The notes beneath the pieces were generated by a model. The model saw only the letters and a list, made by a program, of their open reading frames with translations, was not told the DNA's origin and ran no database searches. A program made the translations under genes and the position numbers. A stretch of DNA of 64,000 nucleotides from Datnioides undecimradiatus (Eukaryota > Chordata > Actinopteri > Lobotiformes > Datnioididae): the NCBI GenBank assembly GCA_008933995.1, contig WARS01000015.1, positions 13,021,957-13,085,956 on the forward strand. Reading direction: 5' to 3'. Within the stretch, counting starts at the first letter, position 1. Each line of letters starts with the position of its first letter. Below are positions 1 to 11,208 of the stretch, one piece after another.

Positions 1-2176
1 TGAGCTGTTTGAACATTGGAGAACACTTTTAAAAAAGCAGGTGATTAATGCTATCATTTGTTCACTGTAAAGTTGATACTGTAATTATAATTGTATGACA
101 AAAACTAAATTAGTTTTATGAAGTACTGCCTGGTTAACTTCAAAGATACAAAGAAGAGAAAGACACATGCTTGTGTTTTCTGTGTTCAGACTGATGTTTT
201 ATTCCCATAGTTATTTTGTGCATCTCCGCTTAAGTGTTTAGTCTGTGATTTCTATGATGTCCTCATTTTGTCATTTCCCCTCTCATCAAACCTTTACTGT
301 GCGCCTGTAGCCATAAATGACAATAATGGGATAATGTTTAAAACATAATGCGTGATATATAAATCAATGCTAATTCGGCCTATCACCACCTGATAACGCT
401 CTCTGTATTTCTCTGCATATAGAGTTTGTTCATCTTGTGTCTTCTTGTGACATTCATGATGGAGCACGGTCTGAATTTCAACCAGCAGAGCTGAAGGGAG
501 GAACAACTGTAGTTGTGTAGTAACTGGCTACAGAAACGAGGAGCATGGTGGAGCCTATGTTTATTACCTATACTGCCAGATGAAAAAAACCAAAGTCTCG
601 TGCTGAGCTTTAACGCTCTGTAACACTCACAAGAACAGTTATCAGACCAAATATTGTCTGCTATACAAGAATGCTGAAGCTAGTTTGCAAGTTTGCTAAT
701 GTTATCTGTAACAGCTCTTGCATACTCGTTACTGGGCCGTGCTGCATTTAGGGACAGCAGACACAGTCCCACAGCACTGTGATGTCACATTGTAAGGCTG
801 CAGCAAGGGGGCATTTTATTGATTCTGAATTAAAATCCTAAAAAAATGTAGGTTTAGTTGTTTCTTCACTCTATAGTTACATTGTCACACTTTAAATCTG
901 CGTGCACCATTTTTTCACAACTTGGGTCAATTACTTATGCAAACCACATTGTAATTTGTTTAGACCCATGTTTGTGGCTGCCAGGCTGCAAATATGAGTC
1001 CAAATACTGACTTACCTTTAGGTCTGTTTTTTTTGGTCTCTACTCTACCACTCTAGTTCCTGCCTTTGGCAAAATTACCCACTATTGCATGGGAGGCTTT
1101 TAGAGTAAACCATAACAGCAAAGTTGTGGGCTAGACAACTCAACAATGACCTAAAGCCTCCTATAAAGCTCTGAAAAGCCAAGCAGAGGTGCAGATTGGA
1201 TGATAATTCCCTACTAGAGATTACTTTCCAGTTTTCATGTGATCATTTTGCACACTGTTACAAAAATATCCATTACAGCTGCTTAAACTTCACTTCATGA
1301 CAGCTCGTTTGTTTGTGAAGTCACTCCATAAATAAGGTTTTTATTATCATTATTATCAAAGGACTCTCCACCATCCCTCCCTCGATGCTGGTGTTTTTCC
1401 CCTCTGTCCCCTCAACTTATAATTCATTGCAGAACATTTCATGAGAGTTTCCCACTGGGGTTTGTGCAGTGACATCATTGCAAACATGCAACATGCTCTG
1501 AGCCGGCTGGAGTCAATAGTCATCACCGTACTGTGTCATCATGGGGAAAGCATCTCCCATAATATGGGGGCTGTGGGGCCCCCTAATTGCTTTATGTAAT
1601 AATATGCTGCAGTGATGCGCTCTTCTGGGAGCCATGAATGTAAATGCCCCCCCTCCTCATCATCTCCTTTCTTCATTAAAACATAACGTCAGCACCATGC
1701 CAACAAAGGGCCAATTCACAGAGGCTGGGAGCCCAGTTGGTACACATAGTGCTGCACTGAAGGACTGATCAAACACATTCAGATGTTCCCTTTGGGTATT
1801 ATTAGTAACCCGTGATCTTGCATTTATTTCATATTTATTTATTTGTCTGGGAAAGTCAATTGAGGATACACTCTTCACAGTGACTCTTCACGGTGACAGG
1901 CCGAAAGGGAGGGAGTGGGATGGGGTTGCACAACAATAATTTGGCTATCATTGCAGTTAGATGATAATGAAGTATAGAAAACTGTAAAAGAGAAAGGAAG
2001 CAGGAGATAAACTGGACAGACACGTGAGGGTTCAGACAATGTAAGCTGCACAACTGAAACGTGTACAGAACAAGGGCACCATTAAAACAAATATTACATT
2101 TTAATCAGTGGCAAACATACACATGATATTGGAAAACAAGGCTACTATATTACAATTAAATTTATTAAGTTGGGTT

Positions 2177-2443
2177 GAGGGCTGAAACTAGCTAGTATTT
2201 TTTGTTATTAATTAATTTGATCATTTCCTCTGTTATTCCAACTGTTTGGTCTGGTTTAGAAATGATCAAAAATCAAGAGAAATGACCATCACAGTCTTCT
2301 AAAACTCTTTCAAACAGCCCCACAATAAACAAAAAGTATGGTGATTGCCACAGGCATTTAATCAGTTATCAAAATCATTTCTAGTTTACTTTTTTGGATT
2401 ATTTTATTATTAATAGATTATTTGACCATTTGTTTTAGCTCTA
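2177..2443. mobile_element. Degraded non-autonomous repeat, AGGGCTG...AGCTCT type
   Basis: It begins gagggctgaaacta and ends gttttagctcta, which are imperfect inverted copies of each other. Between them lie phrases typical of an abundant percomorph repeat, as I recall it: attaattaatttgatc, gtttggtctg, aaatgaccatcacag, ttatcaaaat and ttaatagatt. At about 267 bp and with no coding capacity, it is best read as a decayed MITE-like DNA transposon. The family name is not known to me. Confidence 0.6.
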
Positions 2444-3021
2444 GCAGAGTGGGACAGAGTGACATGACAGAGTCAGAGGAGCAGAAGAAGACAGTATTTC
2501 ACTGAAAGGGAAGGGATTAGAGGACAACAGAGGAGCTGTGCAGCATTTTAATATCACATGAAACATCATAAATTTGCCAGTGAATCCTATTTCTATGAGT
2601 TCAACTGAAAAGCAGAACAACCCACAGACATCCAGAGTCTACTGGGAGAGATGTCACATTAATGAACAGAGTCGTTCTCATCCTCAGCACTCTCTCAGCC
2701 CAAACAAGCGGACAGCTGATTCTTCTCAGTGTGGCCTGAGTTTAGACACTGATGTAGAGACAGACTGAAGCGCCACGAGAGGATCTCCAGCTGCTGTTGA
2801 ATTTAAAAAAAAAAAAAAAAAACTATACATGGAGCAGGGAGCGAATGAGAAAGTAAGACACATTTTTCACATGATAATTTGTCTTTTTGATCCCTTTAAA
2901 GGAGACAAATGGTCACCAAAAACAAACACTAAATGAAATAATGAAATAAAACAAAATTCAAGTAAGGAAAATATAAAAATTAGGTTCCAAACATCACACA
3001 TAGGTTAAAAACTTTCAGTTA

Positions 3022-3036
3022 CCAGCAGAGGGCAGG
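3022..3036 (+). promoter_or_regulatory. CTCF-like motif, forward
   Basis: The sequence CCAGCAGAGGGCAGG fits the CTCF consensus CCASYAGRKGGCRS at every core position. It lies about 2.5 kb upstream of the start codon. Confidence 0.45.
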
Positions 3037-4375
3037 CTTGTAATAAAAGAGCAGAGAGGACCTTCTGTGAGTAATTGGATCAGTGTAACTTGTTGCCCTA
3101 ATGCATTTTGTGGTCCATTAGTGGGATGATAACGTAAATCTAATTTAATTTCATCATTAAGACTGCAGGCATTGTGCCTTTAAAGTCACATTATTTATGT
3201 ATTAATTCATGATGTATCCGTATTTCGTGTGTGAGTGAGAGGAACACAACGTGTCACTAGGCAGATAGCTATGGGACATGTGGAGCGGATCAGGATTCAT
3301 AAAACAGATTGACGTCCACTGTGATCTGTAAATTATTGTCATGCTGGAGGCGCTGAAGAACTTCTTAAGTTTCGGCTTTGAATTGTCCACCCCTCCTCCT
3401 CCTCCTTTTCTTTTGAGTCCGAACACATGTTGACCATCACGCTTTCTTCCAGAGGCGGCTGCATTCTTGACCTAAAACGTCCTCACAGTTGGTTTTCATA
3501 ATCACACTGCCACACAGCTGACAGCAAGATGAGACCTTGTTTTCGGGGCTTTTTGGACATCTATCACTGTGCGGACCTCAACCGTCATTTGAGAGCTTAA
3601 AGTGTTTTCTCTGCAAGAGGCCAGCTCGATATAATTACTGGAAACAGGCCTTTCCAAAGAGGCATTATTAGATTTCAATGCATTATTGCAACATTAAAAA
3701 AAAAAAAAAAAGGTCACTTTGGGATTCAACTTGGAGATTGTATTCAACACTGAACTGCCACCTTCATGTCTTGTAACCTATATTAAAGACAGAACAGTGC
3801 ACATACTGTATCATCATCAGTTGCATGGTACTGTGGGCTCCTTTTATGAATTGTTCAGATGCACAAAGATTCAAATCGTGTTCTTTTGTAGGACTGATGA
3901 GATAGTGTGTGTTTATCTCTTCTGTCAGTGTCTTTTTAAAACACAGTGTGCTTATGTGCAGACACATAATGAGCAGTCTGACACATTGAAAGAAAAGGCG
4001 CCAGGCAGAAGATCTTCTCCAGGAACTGGTCAGCTTGGAAGTTTCACAATGGAGTCTTTATTCTGAGCAGAGAATGATTGAGAAACAATTGTCTCCTTCT
4101 GCAGTACATAATAGCAGCAGTTTGTTTGAAAAAGAGTAGAAATGCAAGATATTCCTGCATATGTTAAAGAACAGATAATAAAGCTGATGTTTATCGATGA
4201 GTGCATGATAAATCATGAACTTCTGATTATAACTCTCCTATCCAAACACTAAGTTGACTTTTGGCAGATAGAAAATAATGTCAAATTGCATTTAAACACT
4301 TAGAGGTTTGTAAAATGCCTGAAATGATCTATGATTAGCTTGTCAGGTCTGTCTTGATGACGGCAACTACTTTGA

Positions 4376-4385
4376 AGATCAAAGG
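4376..4385 (+). promoter_or_regulatory. TCF/LEF-type motif, distal
   Basis: The same ten bases, AGATCAAAGG, appear on the same strand 828 bp upstream of the copy at 5204. A second CAAAGG follows at once (caaaggcaaagg), giving a partial overlapping motif. Confidence 0.45.
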
Positions 4386-5203
4386 CAAAGGTTAATTGGG
4401 GATCCACTTACCTAAAGTCTGGTGCACAATTATATGTGCAATGTCTTTAATTAATATGCAATACAACAACACATGATCAAATAGTGTTGGAGGAGAAACT
4501 AAGATGATCAGAAAAGGTTTCTTTAAATAGCCCAGTGAAGTGATTTTACAAACAAATGGATCATGTCAACATTACTAAAAAGAGTGTAATACTAATGTTT
4601 TGTCAAACAAGTGTGAAAACAGTATTAAGTCAATGAATAAAATTTATTTTTCCCATTGGGGAATTTTAAAATAAAGTTTCTTGTTTCTATTAGAACAACA
4701 TTAACAGAAAATGAAACTTTTATATCTTCCTCGAAATAAGAAAGATCAAACCCAAACAAACAGTTAATTACATTGTATCCTGCAGGCCTGGGTAATCAAA
4801 TCTCAATCAGATTGAAAAATTAGCCCGGTTAAATCATGAAGCGTCCTGAGGAGGGTAGTGTTTATTTTAAGGTGGTACGAAAGCCAAAAAACGTGTCAAA
4901 CTCAGGGAAAAAGATAGCGGGCAGTCCGAGATTGCAAGAGTGGCTCAAATATATGGTTTCTGTTTGATAATCAACTATATGAATCCAAACTTTTGCGGCG
5001 TAACTTCGAGGTTCTCCTAACAGTGAGCCCCCCTCCTCCTCTTTTTGCTAAGCGGCGAAGTCCGCGGTGCCTCCTTAACTGAGTGCTGGCACTTCAGAGT
5101 GGGGAGTGCAAAGGAGAGGGTCAGAAAGATTGGTGGGTGGGGATATAACCCTTTTGGGAGAGAGAGAAAAAAAAACTAAAAAAAAAAAAAATCACGTGTT
5201 TGG

Positions 5204-5213
5204 AGATCAAAGG
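5204..5213 (+). promoter_or_regulatory. TCF/LEF-type motif, promoter-proximal
   Basis: The sequence is AGATCAAAGG, the textbook TCF/LEF recognition sequence, 287 bp before the start codon. ZNRF3 is a known Wnt/beta-catenin feedback target, which makes a functional site plausible. Occupancy is not shown by sequence alone. Confidence 0.55.
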
Positions 5214-5226
5214 AGATCCGCTTTGT

Positions 5227-5301
5227 AGAGGGGGAGGAGGAGGGGGGTGAGAAAGAAAGGGAGAGAGACGGAGGGAGGGAGAAAGAGAGAGAGGGAGAGA
5301 G
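5227..5301 (+). repeat. Polypurine tract in the promoter
   Basis: About 75 nt of almost pure G and A on the + strand (runs of aggagg, gaaagaaaggg and gagagag), broken only by one T and one C. An A-rich stretch (5166-5191) lies just upstream. Such tracts can form triplex DNA, exclude nucleosomes and bind GAGA-type factors. Confidence 0.7.
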
Positions 5302-5467
5302 CGTTTGCAGGCAATGTAATTGACAAGGCTTGCAGTGGTGAAATAAACACGCTTCAGCCCAGGCTCAGCTTTTATTGCACAATTCTGACTCTTTTGACGC
5401 ATCGCCCGTAGCGCGCGGAGACCTGATTTCAATTACATTCACCCGATTAATTAATCCGTGTGAAATT

Positions 5468-5503
5468 ATGTCCCGATCGGCGCAGATCCAGCCGGCAAGA
5501 TGA
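5468..5503 (+). promoter_or_regulatory. Upstream ORF overlapping the znrf3 start codon
   Basis: ATG at 5468 opens an 11-codon frame (MSRSAQIQPAR) that ends at TGA 5501-5503. The first ATG of znrf3 is 5500-5502 and the second is 5503-5505, so stop and start share bases (ATGATG). The upstream ATG has A at -3, a fair context. If the transcript includes 5468, ribosomes must leak past this ATG or reinitiate by stepping back. No function for the peptide is implied. Confidence 0.6.
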
Positions 5504-5730
5504 TGATTTTACCAAGGAGAGGCTCAGATCGTGTGCCCGACTCGGTGGTCCTGGCGATCTTCGTGGTTGCCGCTTCTCTTGGTACCGTTTTCGCCAAGGA
5601 TACTGCCTTTGTGGAAGTGGTCCTGTTCGAGTCCAGTCCCAATGGAGATTATACTACTTACACGACTGGCTTGCAAGGACGGTTCTCCAAAGCAGGAGCC
5701 ACTATCAGCGCGGAGGGGGAGATCGTTCAA
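5500..5730 (+). CDS. znrf3: znrf3 coding exon 1: signal peptide and start of ectodomain
   Basis: Encodes residues 1-77. Residues 1-32 form a signal peptide: basic MMILPRRGSDR, then the hydrophobic stretch VVLAIFVVAASLGTVFA, with likely cleavage after A32 (V at -3, A at -1). The mature N terminus KDTAFVEVVLFESSPNGDY is near-identical to mammalian ZNRF3 and begins the protease-associated-like ectodomain. The start is fixed by an in-frame TGA at 5461-5463 with no ATG between it and 5500. A second in-frame ATG follows at 5503. The base at -3 is A. The exon ends CAA followed by gtacgt, a usable donor although A rather than G is the last exon base. Unspliced, the frame would stop after 11 more residues. 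Length is 231 nt, phase 0 at its end. Confidence 0.96.
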
Positions 5731-5885
5731 GTACGTGTAAAGTGTCTTTTTCATACCGGGAATTGACAAGCGGCAGTGCCGAGCAACAGTACCGGGACAC
5801 CGGGTGTTGTTTTACCGAGCTGCCCTTATTAAAACTTTTTTCCACCGGTGGTTTGAGGGGGGTTGACAAGAGTTGTAGCTGTATG

Positions 5886-5962
5886 GTGTGTGTGTGTATG
5901 TGTGTGTGTGTGTGTATGCATGCATGCCTGTGTATGTATGTGTGTGCGTGCGTGTGTGTGTG
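5886..5962 (+). repeat. Interrupted (TG)n tract at the start of intron 1
   Basis: About 77 nt of alternating TG with CATG and CG interruptions (tgcatgcatg, tgcgtgcgtg), beginning 155 nt after the exon 1 donor. This alternating purine-pyrimidine run is prone to Z-DNA. Confidence 0.85.
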
Positions 5963-8605
5963 CAGGCAGTGTGAGGATGGTACTAAGCTTGCAAGCATAT
6001 GCGGTTACAAGATGGCTCCTATCTTGTGGAATTCATTCACAGGGAAAACATGCTCTTGCAGGTTATTTTGTTGATGTCTGGAGCTCACTTGAGCGCTCGT
6101 TACACGTAATTGCCCCCCACCCCGAAACACAAGGCGTTTGGGAACTTTTTTTGGACGATAAAGTTCTGTAACCCTCCTAAAAAAAAGTTTGTCAACTTTT
6201 AGCGAGCAGGTTTTACGCATTTCACAAGAGCAACAGGGCTACGAGGCTAGTATTTGTGTTTAGTTTGGGCCATTTATCCGTTTCAGTGTGGACTTATTTG
6301 GCTAAGTGTGTACTTTCATTTTTATTTTTTTTTTAAGTTTCTTCGAATAGTGCGGTACGTTTGTTTTTACTGACCGTACCAGCGTGTAAACTAACCCACA
6401 CGTCCCGCCGCCTGTAGCCTTGTTACTCTGTAGCCGTCATCAACGCTACCTGTTTGAAGTTGCATGTGTGTTTTTTGGATTGAAATGCACATAAAGGAGC
6501 ATTAAATAATCGCAGAGGAAGCCTCCATGTTCCACATTTTATTTCCTGGCCCCACTAAATGATAAGTGCACTTGGCTGGAGCCGGTTATGCTTGGATCCG
6601 ACTTTGATCGAGTAGAAGTCAATGAAATATGAAGCTTTTCTCCAGAGCCAAGTGTTTATTTGAAGTTTTATAATTCTTGCTTAATCTGCTTGGCTGCTGT
6701 TTGTAAGGCAGCTAAGAGTTCGAGGTCCAGTCATGTGCCAAAGCTTTAATGTTGCATGCTTTATTTCCGACCCCCAACATGTCCTGTGTTATTGGTGTTT
6801 GAGATGCAGGGAACATCATCTCTCTCAGCTTATTGTGGGTGATTGGAGGCTGCTTAAGTGTAAAGCAGTTCATGTGTGGACTGTATCTAGTGTTTTCAGT
6901 CTATTTGGAGATATCTATAAAATCAAAACTAGGTATAATGCACTTCAAGTTAATTTGGAGGAAGTCTGAGGTTGAGGTTTGGGCAAACAAGTGAATTGGA
7001 TCCCACTTTACCATTGAGGGTTTTTTCTGATGTTTAGTTGAATATTAGATCAGAAGCAGATTAAACCTAACTGCACAAACAATGGCTCACAAGCACACAT
7101 GATGGTCAAGTCTTCTGTTTTCATTTGTTGTGTTAACAGCCAGTAGCTGCTGAAGTGTGACCTCAGACTGAAGAAACTATTGAGCTCCATGAGATCATTG
7201 GTCTGTGGTGGGAGGCCAGGTTACAATGCAGCCTGTGGGGAGAGACAGAGAGAGAGAGAGTTGCGAGGGGGGTTAAATACTGCAAATACACATTTGAGTT
7301 TAATCAGGTTCACCATGTTGCATCGAGTGTGTACTGGCAGGCTACAGCATAAGAAACCTCAGTTGTGTCAGAGAACTTTGCTCCACTTCATGAGCCAGAC
7401 TGTTTAAGACAGTGATTCATAGCCTCACACTGAATGAACACATCTAGTAACCCCCCACCTCCCCAGTCACTGGCCACTCTGCAGCATGTCTGTGCCAACA
7501 ACTCAACTGCATCTTTTCAGTGCACGTTTACATTTTTGTTTTCCTCAAAAAAAAAATGCAGACTCCTAACTTTGAAAGAAAGATGATATGTGGGGATCAA
7601 AGTAGGGGATGCTCAGCACAAAAATGGCCCCTGTTTATACACAGTGATGGCCATTTGGCGCCACTCAGTAACCACACAGAAATGCCGGACCTCAGCTTTA
7701 CATTGCTAACCACATCTATTTAGGTTTGCTTTCTTTGCTAACATAGCTTCTGACCACTTAGAGGCAGCTTATATTTTGTCAGGCTATAATGAGGGGCAGT
7801 TTGTCCAGCACGGCGCACTGTCTTGAATTTCTTACAGCATATATTCTACCAAAGGCTTATGAAAGTTGAAACTGACAATGAATGACAACCATACAACCTG
7901 GAGAGTATAATTTTAAACTGGTATCAAATTCCCCACTTGCAAATTCTATACTTGTGAAATAACATTGCAGCAACGTGTTGGGAAATTGCTGTGGTGTTGT
8001 AACGGATATAGTCTTACACTGGAATTGGGTTGAACACAAATATTTAGGTTGTGCATTCAGTTGTCCGCGGTGACCTCTGCAACTGTTGCGCTTTTTTGCT
8101 TTCAAGGTTTGAGCCTTCTTGTTTTTAGGGGGTAGAGCATTTGATTTGGTCAGCCTGAGGTTTATGGGGCCTTCTAGTCCTCTCTTGTGCTGTTTGAACA
8201 GAGCCCTTAGGGGTTTGTATTACCCTGTGTGTACAGTAATGGTTGGACCTCAGCAGGTATGGGTTCAAATTCAGGAGAAAAGGGGGGACTTGGCAACCTT
8301 CCTGAGCAAAGACCAGACCACGATCTCCGTTCATACGCTCCCAACTTGCCTTTCCTAATTCCCTAAAGCTAACACTGGCTCGGCTCTGCCTGAAGAGTGC
8401 GAAAAGTGGCAAGCGCTGCTGGGGCCAAAAATAATAAATTAAGTTAATTTGCTCCTTACTCTGCTCTAAGGGGGGGGAAGCATGACGATGCAGATCTGGC
8501 CAAACCCCAGGCTTCCCAAGCCAGGTCCCCGGTTGCTACAATTCAACTCTGTAATAGTAAAGTAATCAGTGTCTCCTTAAATCATGCTGTCAGGACATGA
8601 GATTG

Positions 8606-8630
8606 CGTGTGTGTGTGTGTGTGTGTGTGT
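8606..8630 (+). repeat. (GT)n microsatellite
   Basis: About 12 GT units, uninterrupted, in intron 1. Confidence 0.9.
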
Positions 8631-11193
8631 ATCAACAGGCCTTTTCCTAAGATGGCTTTGAGTGTGTGTTTACAGCAGTGGCTCTTAATCTGATTCTTGG
8701 CCACACTATTGCTGCAGGTATCCATCCTGGCAGGCAGTTAATCGTATTTACCTCTTGTCCCAGTTTTAAATACTTCCTGATTAGACTGCTACAATGAAAA
8801 TGGCCCGGTAAAATGAAAAACCAGCAGTGCTTTGGAGCCCGAGGAATTGACTGACTGCAGAATACTGGGTTTTCAGCCCTTTCAATGCTTCGGCTTTGCC
8901 TTTGACATTACTATGCCTTTGCATATACTAGCAATAGTTTTGACCTGAGTTAAGGCTGTTAAGCAGGGCAATGACAGTACAACCAAACTGTCCCCTGATT
9001 GAGTCACACAGGTGACACCTAGATTTGCAGGGGTTGATAACGACAGCTGATACTGAAAGCAGTCTGTTTTGAGATGCAAACTAATTTCTGGAATGGCTTT
9101 CATATGCAGGACGCTGCGCCAGACGTGCTAGGTGTAGCCTTGTTTGTCACATTCACATCATTGTTGACAGCACACACACAGATCTCCTGATTAGTTTGAT
9201 GCGAAGGGAAACACCATCTGCTGCTCATCATTCACCATTGTCTCGCTGACGCCAAATCGTCTTTCCTGTAGCGAGATGAGCTGCGATGCACTGCATGAGC
9301 GCACATCTGCGTCTGATTTCCAGCGAGCCCGTGCTGTCAGCATGTGAGTGAGGAGCTGAGGCAGGGACGTGGCAGGGGCACCGAGAGGACCAGATGGAGC
9401 TCATAGTGTCGTCGGCCAGAACCAGAGGGAATAATGTGGCTTTTGCCTACTTCCTCTCAGAAGGGACATGGGGACAGGGACATCTACTGATTCCAGCATC
9501 AGCAAGAAGAGGCAAAAGTTTCCCAACACCCATGAGCTGTGTCACCTTTGAACTTCATCTCCATGTGCATAAAGTGCCAGTAACTATAGCCAGTAGACTC
9601 CATGATGTGGTTCTTTGAAAGTGGCAGTTTTTTTCTGACTGGATGTGCAGGGGGAAAGTGGTGGTTTTGAACTAAGACAACGATGAGCTTAAATACTGGA
9701 GCTCCTACCTTAGAGTTGGCAAGAGTTGTGTCGCGCTGCATTTAGACTATAATGAGAGCTTTAGTGGTTTAAGGCATCCAGCGTGCTTTCTCACCACAGG
9801 CTGGAAACCCCAAGAGGCCATAATGGGCTGGTCCCAGACGGGAGGTGCCAGGGACCGGGCCACTCCCAGCGCCAAAGCAACAGTAGCAGTACACAAACGC
9901 TGGTTTAAAAGGTTAAAAGTGCTGCTCCCTACTTTTTTCCATTTATTGGCTTGGCGGTCGCAGCTGTATTTTAAGTGCTATCGTCTCTTAACCGCCACCA
10001 TGTTTCACTTTCATGTCCCAGCCAAAGTAATTTGAGGCTGCGTTTCTCCCCTTTTCGGAATAGAACAGACTAAACTGTTTTTCTCTTTCTCTTGCTTAAC
10101 ACCCCCCTCCCACACACACTCACACATGCACACACACACTCACCCCCCACCAACAGTCTGCTCTTTTTGATGCAGCCAAAAATTTTCATGCATCCCATAT
10201 TGCACATGAATCACTTCAAGTGCGGGCTCCACCAATCCCTTACCTACCATGGACTAATCAATTGCTGCTGAGGTGACTTGGTGATTGGGGTGCAGGATTC
10301 CCACCAGGAGCTGCAACCTCTCAGTCCCTGGACCTTTCTTGCATATCTTTCCCATTCTTGCATATCATTCGGCTCTCATTTCCTGTATTTTTACTGTCAG
10401 CTCACTAATAAATTCAACAAATGCCACCTAGATTCATGTAAACAGAAAGCCTCTAAATAGTCAACAATATTGTATTTTTTTGTATACCCAGACTTTAAGG
10501 TAACATGGTGTTGAATTCATTGTCAAAGGGCAAAAGCTGCAGCTACACCTGGCATTTTACTAAACTTGATCTGATGATTACAACTTTATGTGAATTAGCA
10601 AATATCCCTTTTAATTTGTTGGCAAGCTCACATTAGATACATGAAATCCTGAAAAGCAAAACATTTGTAAATTTGCTTTAGCACTGAACTGAAAGCACTG
10701 AGTGCCCACAGCAATGATTCAGGTGCATCGATCTCACAACTTGTTGGAGTGGTGCTCCAGACCTTTTATTTGGCCACACTATCTGTTAGACCAGCTGCCC
10801 CTGTATTCCTCTCCGGTGCCTGGCTCATTTACTCCTTCTTTTCCTGTGTTTTTCTCTCTGAGCTTCTTATTCCCACTCACTGCACAACGCCTGGATGCAT
10901 GTTGGTACTGGTGGCCCAACTGGTACTGTGTTAGTTTCCAGTGGGCTGAGTTGCTGAGCCAATCTTTGATGTTCCGCTCCAAGTGAGATTAGCAGTCAGC
11001 ACTGGTGCTTGCTACTGCTTCCTCTCCCGTGTCCAGGCCTCTCCCAGGGGAACCCTATTCCCCCGTGTCGCTCTTTCCTGATCTGCTATTGATTATGTGT
11101 TCAAGTTCATTTATAAGAACGCCTCGTGTTTGTCCTCTGCTTTACACTCCAACAATGAGGAAATGTTAATTCAGCTTTGCCTCCGGGCTGTGA

Positions 11194-11208
11194 TTTTTTT
11201 TTTTTTTT
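11194..11208 (+). repeat. Poly-T run (15)
   Basis: An uninterrupted T run in intron 1. Confidence 0.85.

Larger units (their letters stand above)
1..5029. other. Upstream flank of znrf3
   Basis: I see no credible exon on either strand: the open frames are short and match nothing I know. In mammals XBP1 lies upstream of ZNRF3, but nothing here resembles it. Contents I can point to are a degraded interspersed repeat (2177-2443), poly-A runs (2805-2822 and 3696-3711), a CTCF-like motif (3022-3036) and a TCF/LEF-type motif (4376-4385). The rest is AT-rich unique-looking sequence. Confidence 0.7.
5030..5499 (+). promoter_or_regulatory. znrf3: znrf3 promoter and 5' leader (approximate)
   Basis: CpG becomes frequent from about 5050 (gcggcgaagtccgcggtg) and is dense from 5396 to about 5740, as expected for a developmental gene promoter. 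The transcription start cannot be fixed by eye. A TATA-like gatataacc lies at about 5142-5150, followed by an A-tract, an E-box CACGTG at 5193-5198, a TCF/LEF-type motif at 5204-5213 and a polypurine tract at 5227-5301. The end of the leader holds a short upstream ORF. Boundaries are estimates. Confidence 0.55.

Noticed and set aside
1-5029. An upstream neighbour such as xbp1 on the minus strand
   Set aside because: No bZIP-like or other recognisable coding exon is visible in the flank.
5460-6074. 204-residue frame starting at GTG over exon 1
   Set aside because: It is a shadow of exon 1 in another frame that runs through the intron 1 TG repeat (CVCVCV), and it lacks an ATG start.
8128-8360. 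Possible tRNA-derived SINE: GGTTCAAATTC at 8262-8272 resembles a B box
   Set aside because: There is no A box at the right spacing (the tagagcattt-like word is over 100 nt upstream), no A tail and no clear ends. It could be a decayed copy but is not supportable.
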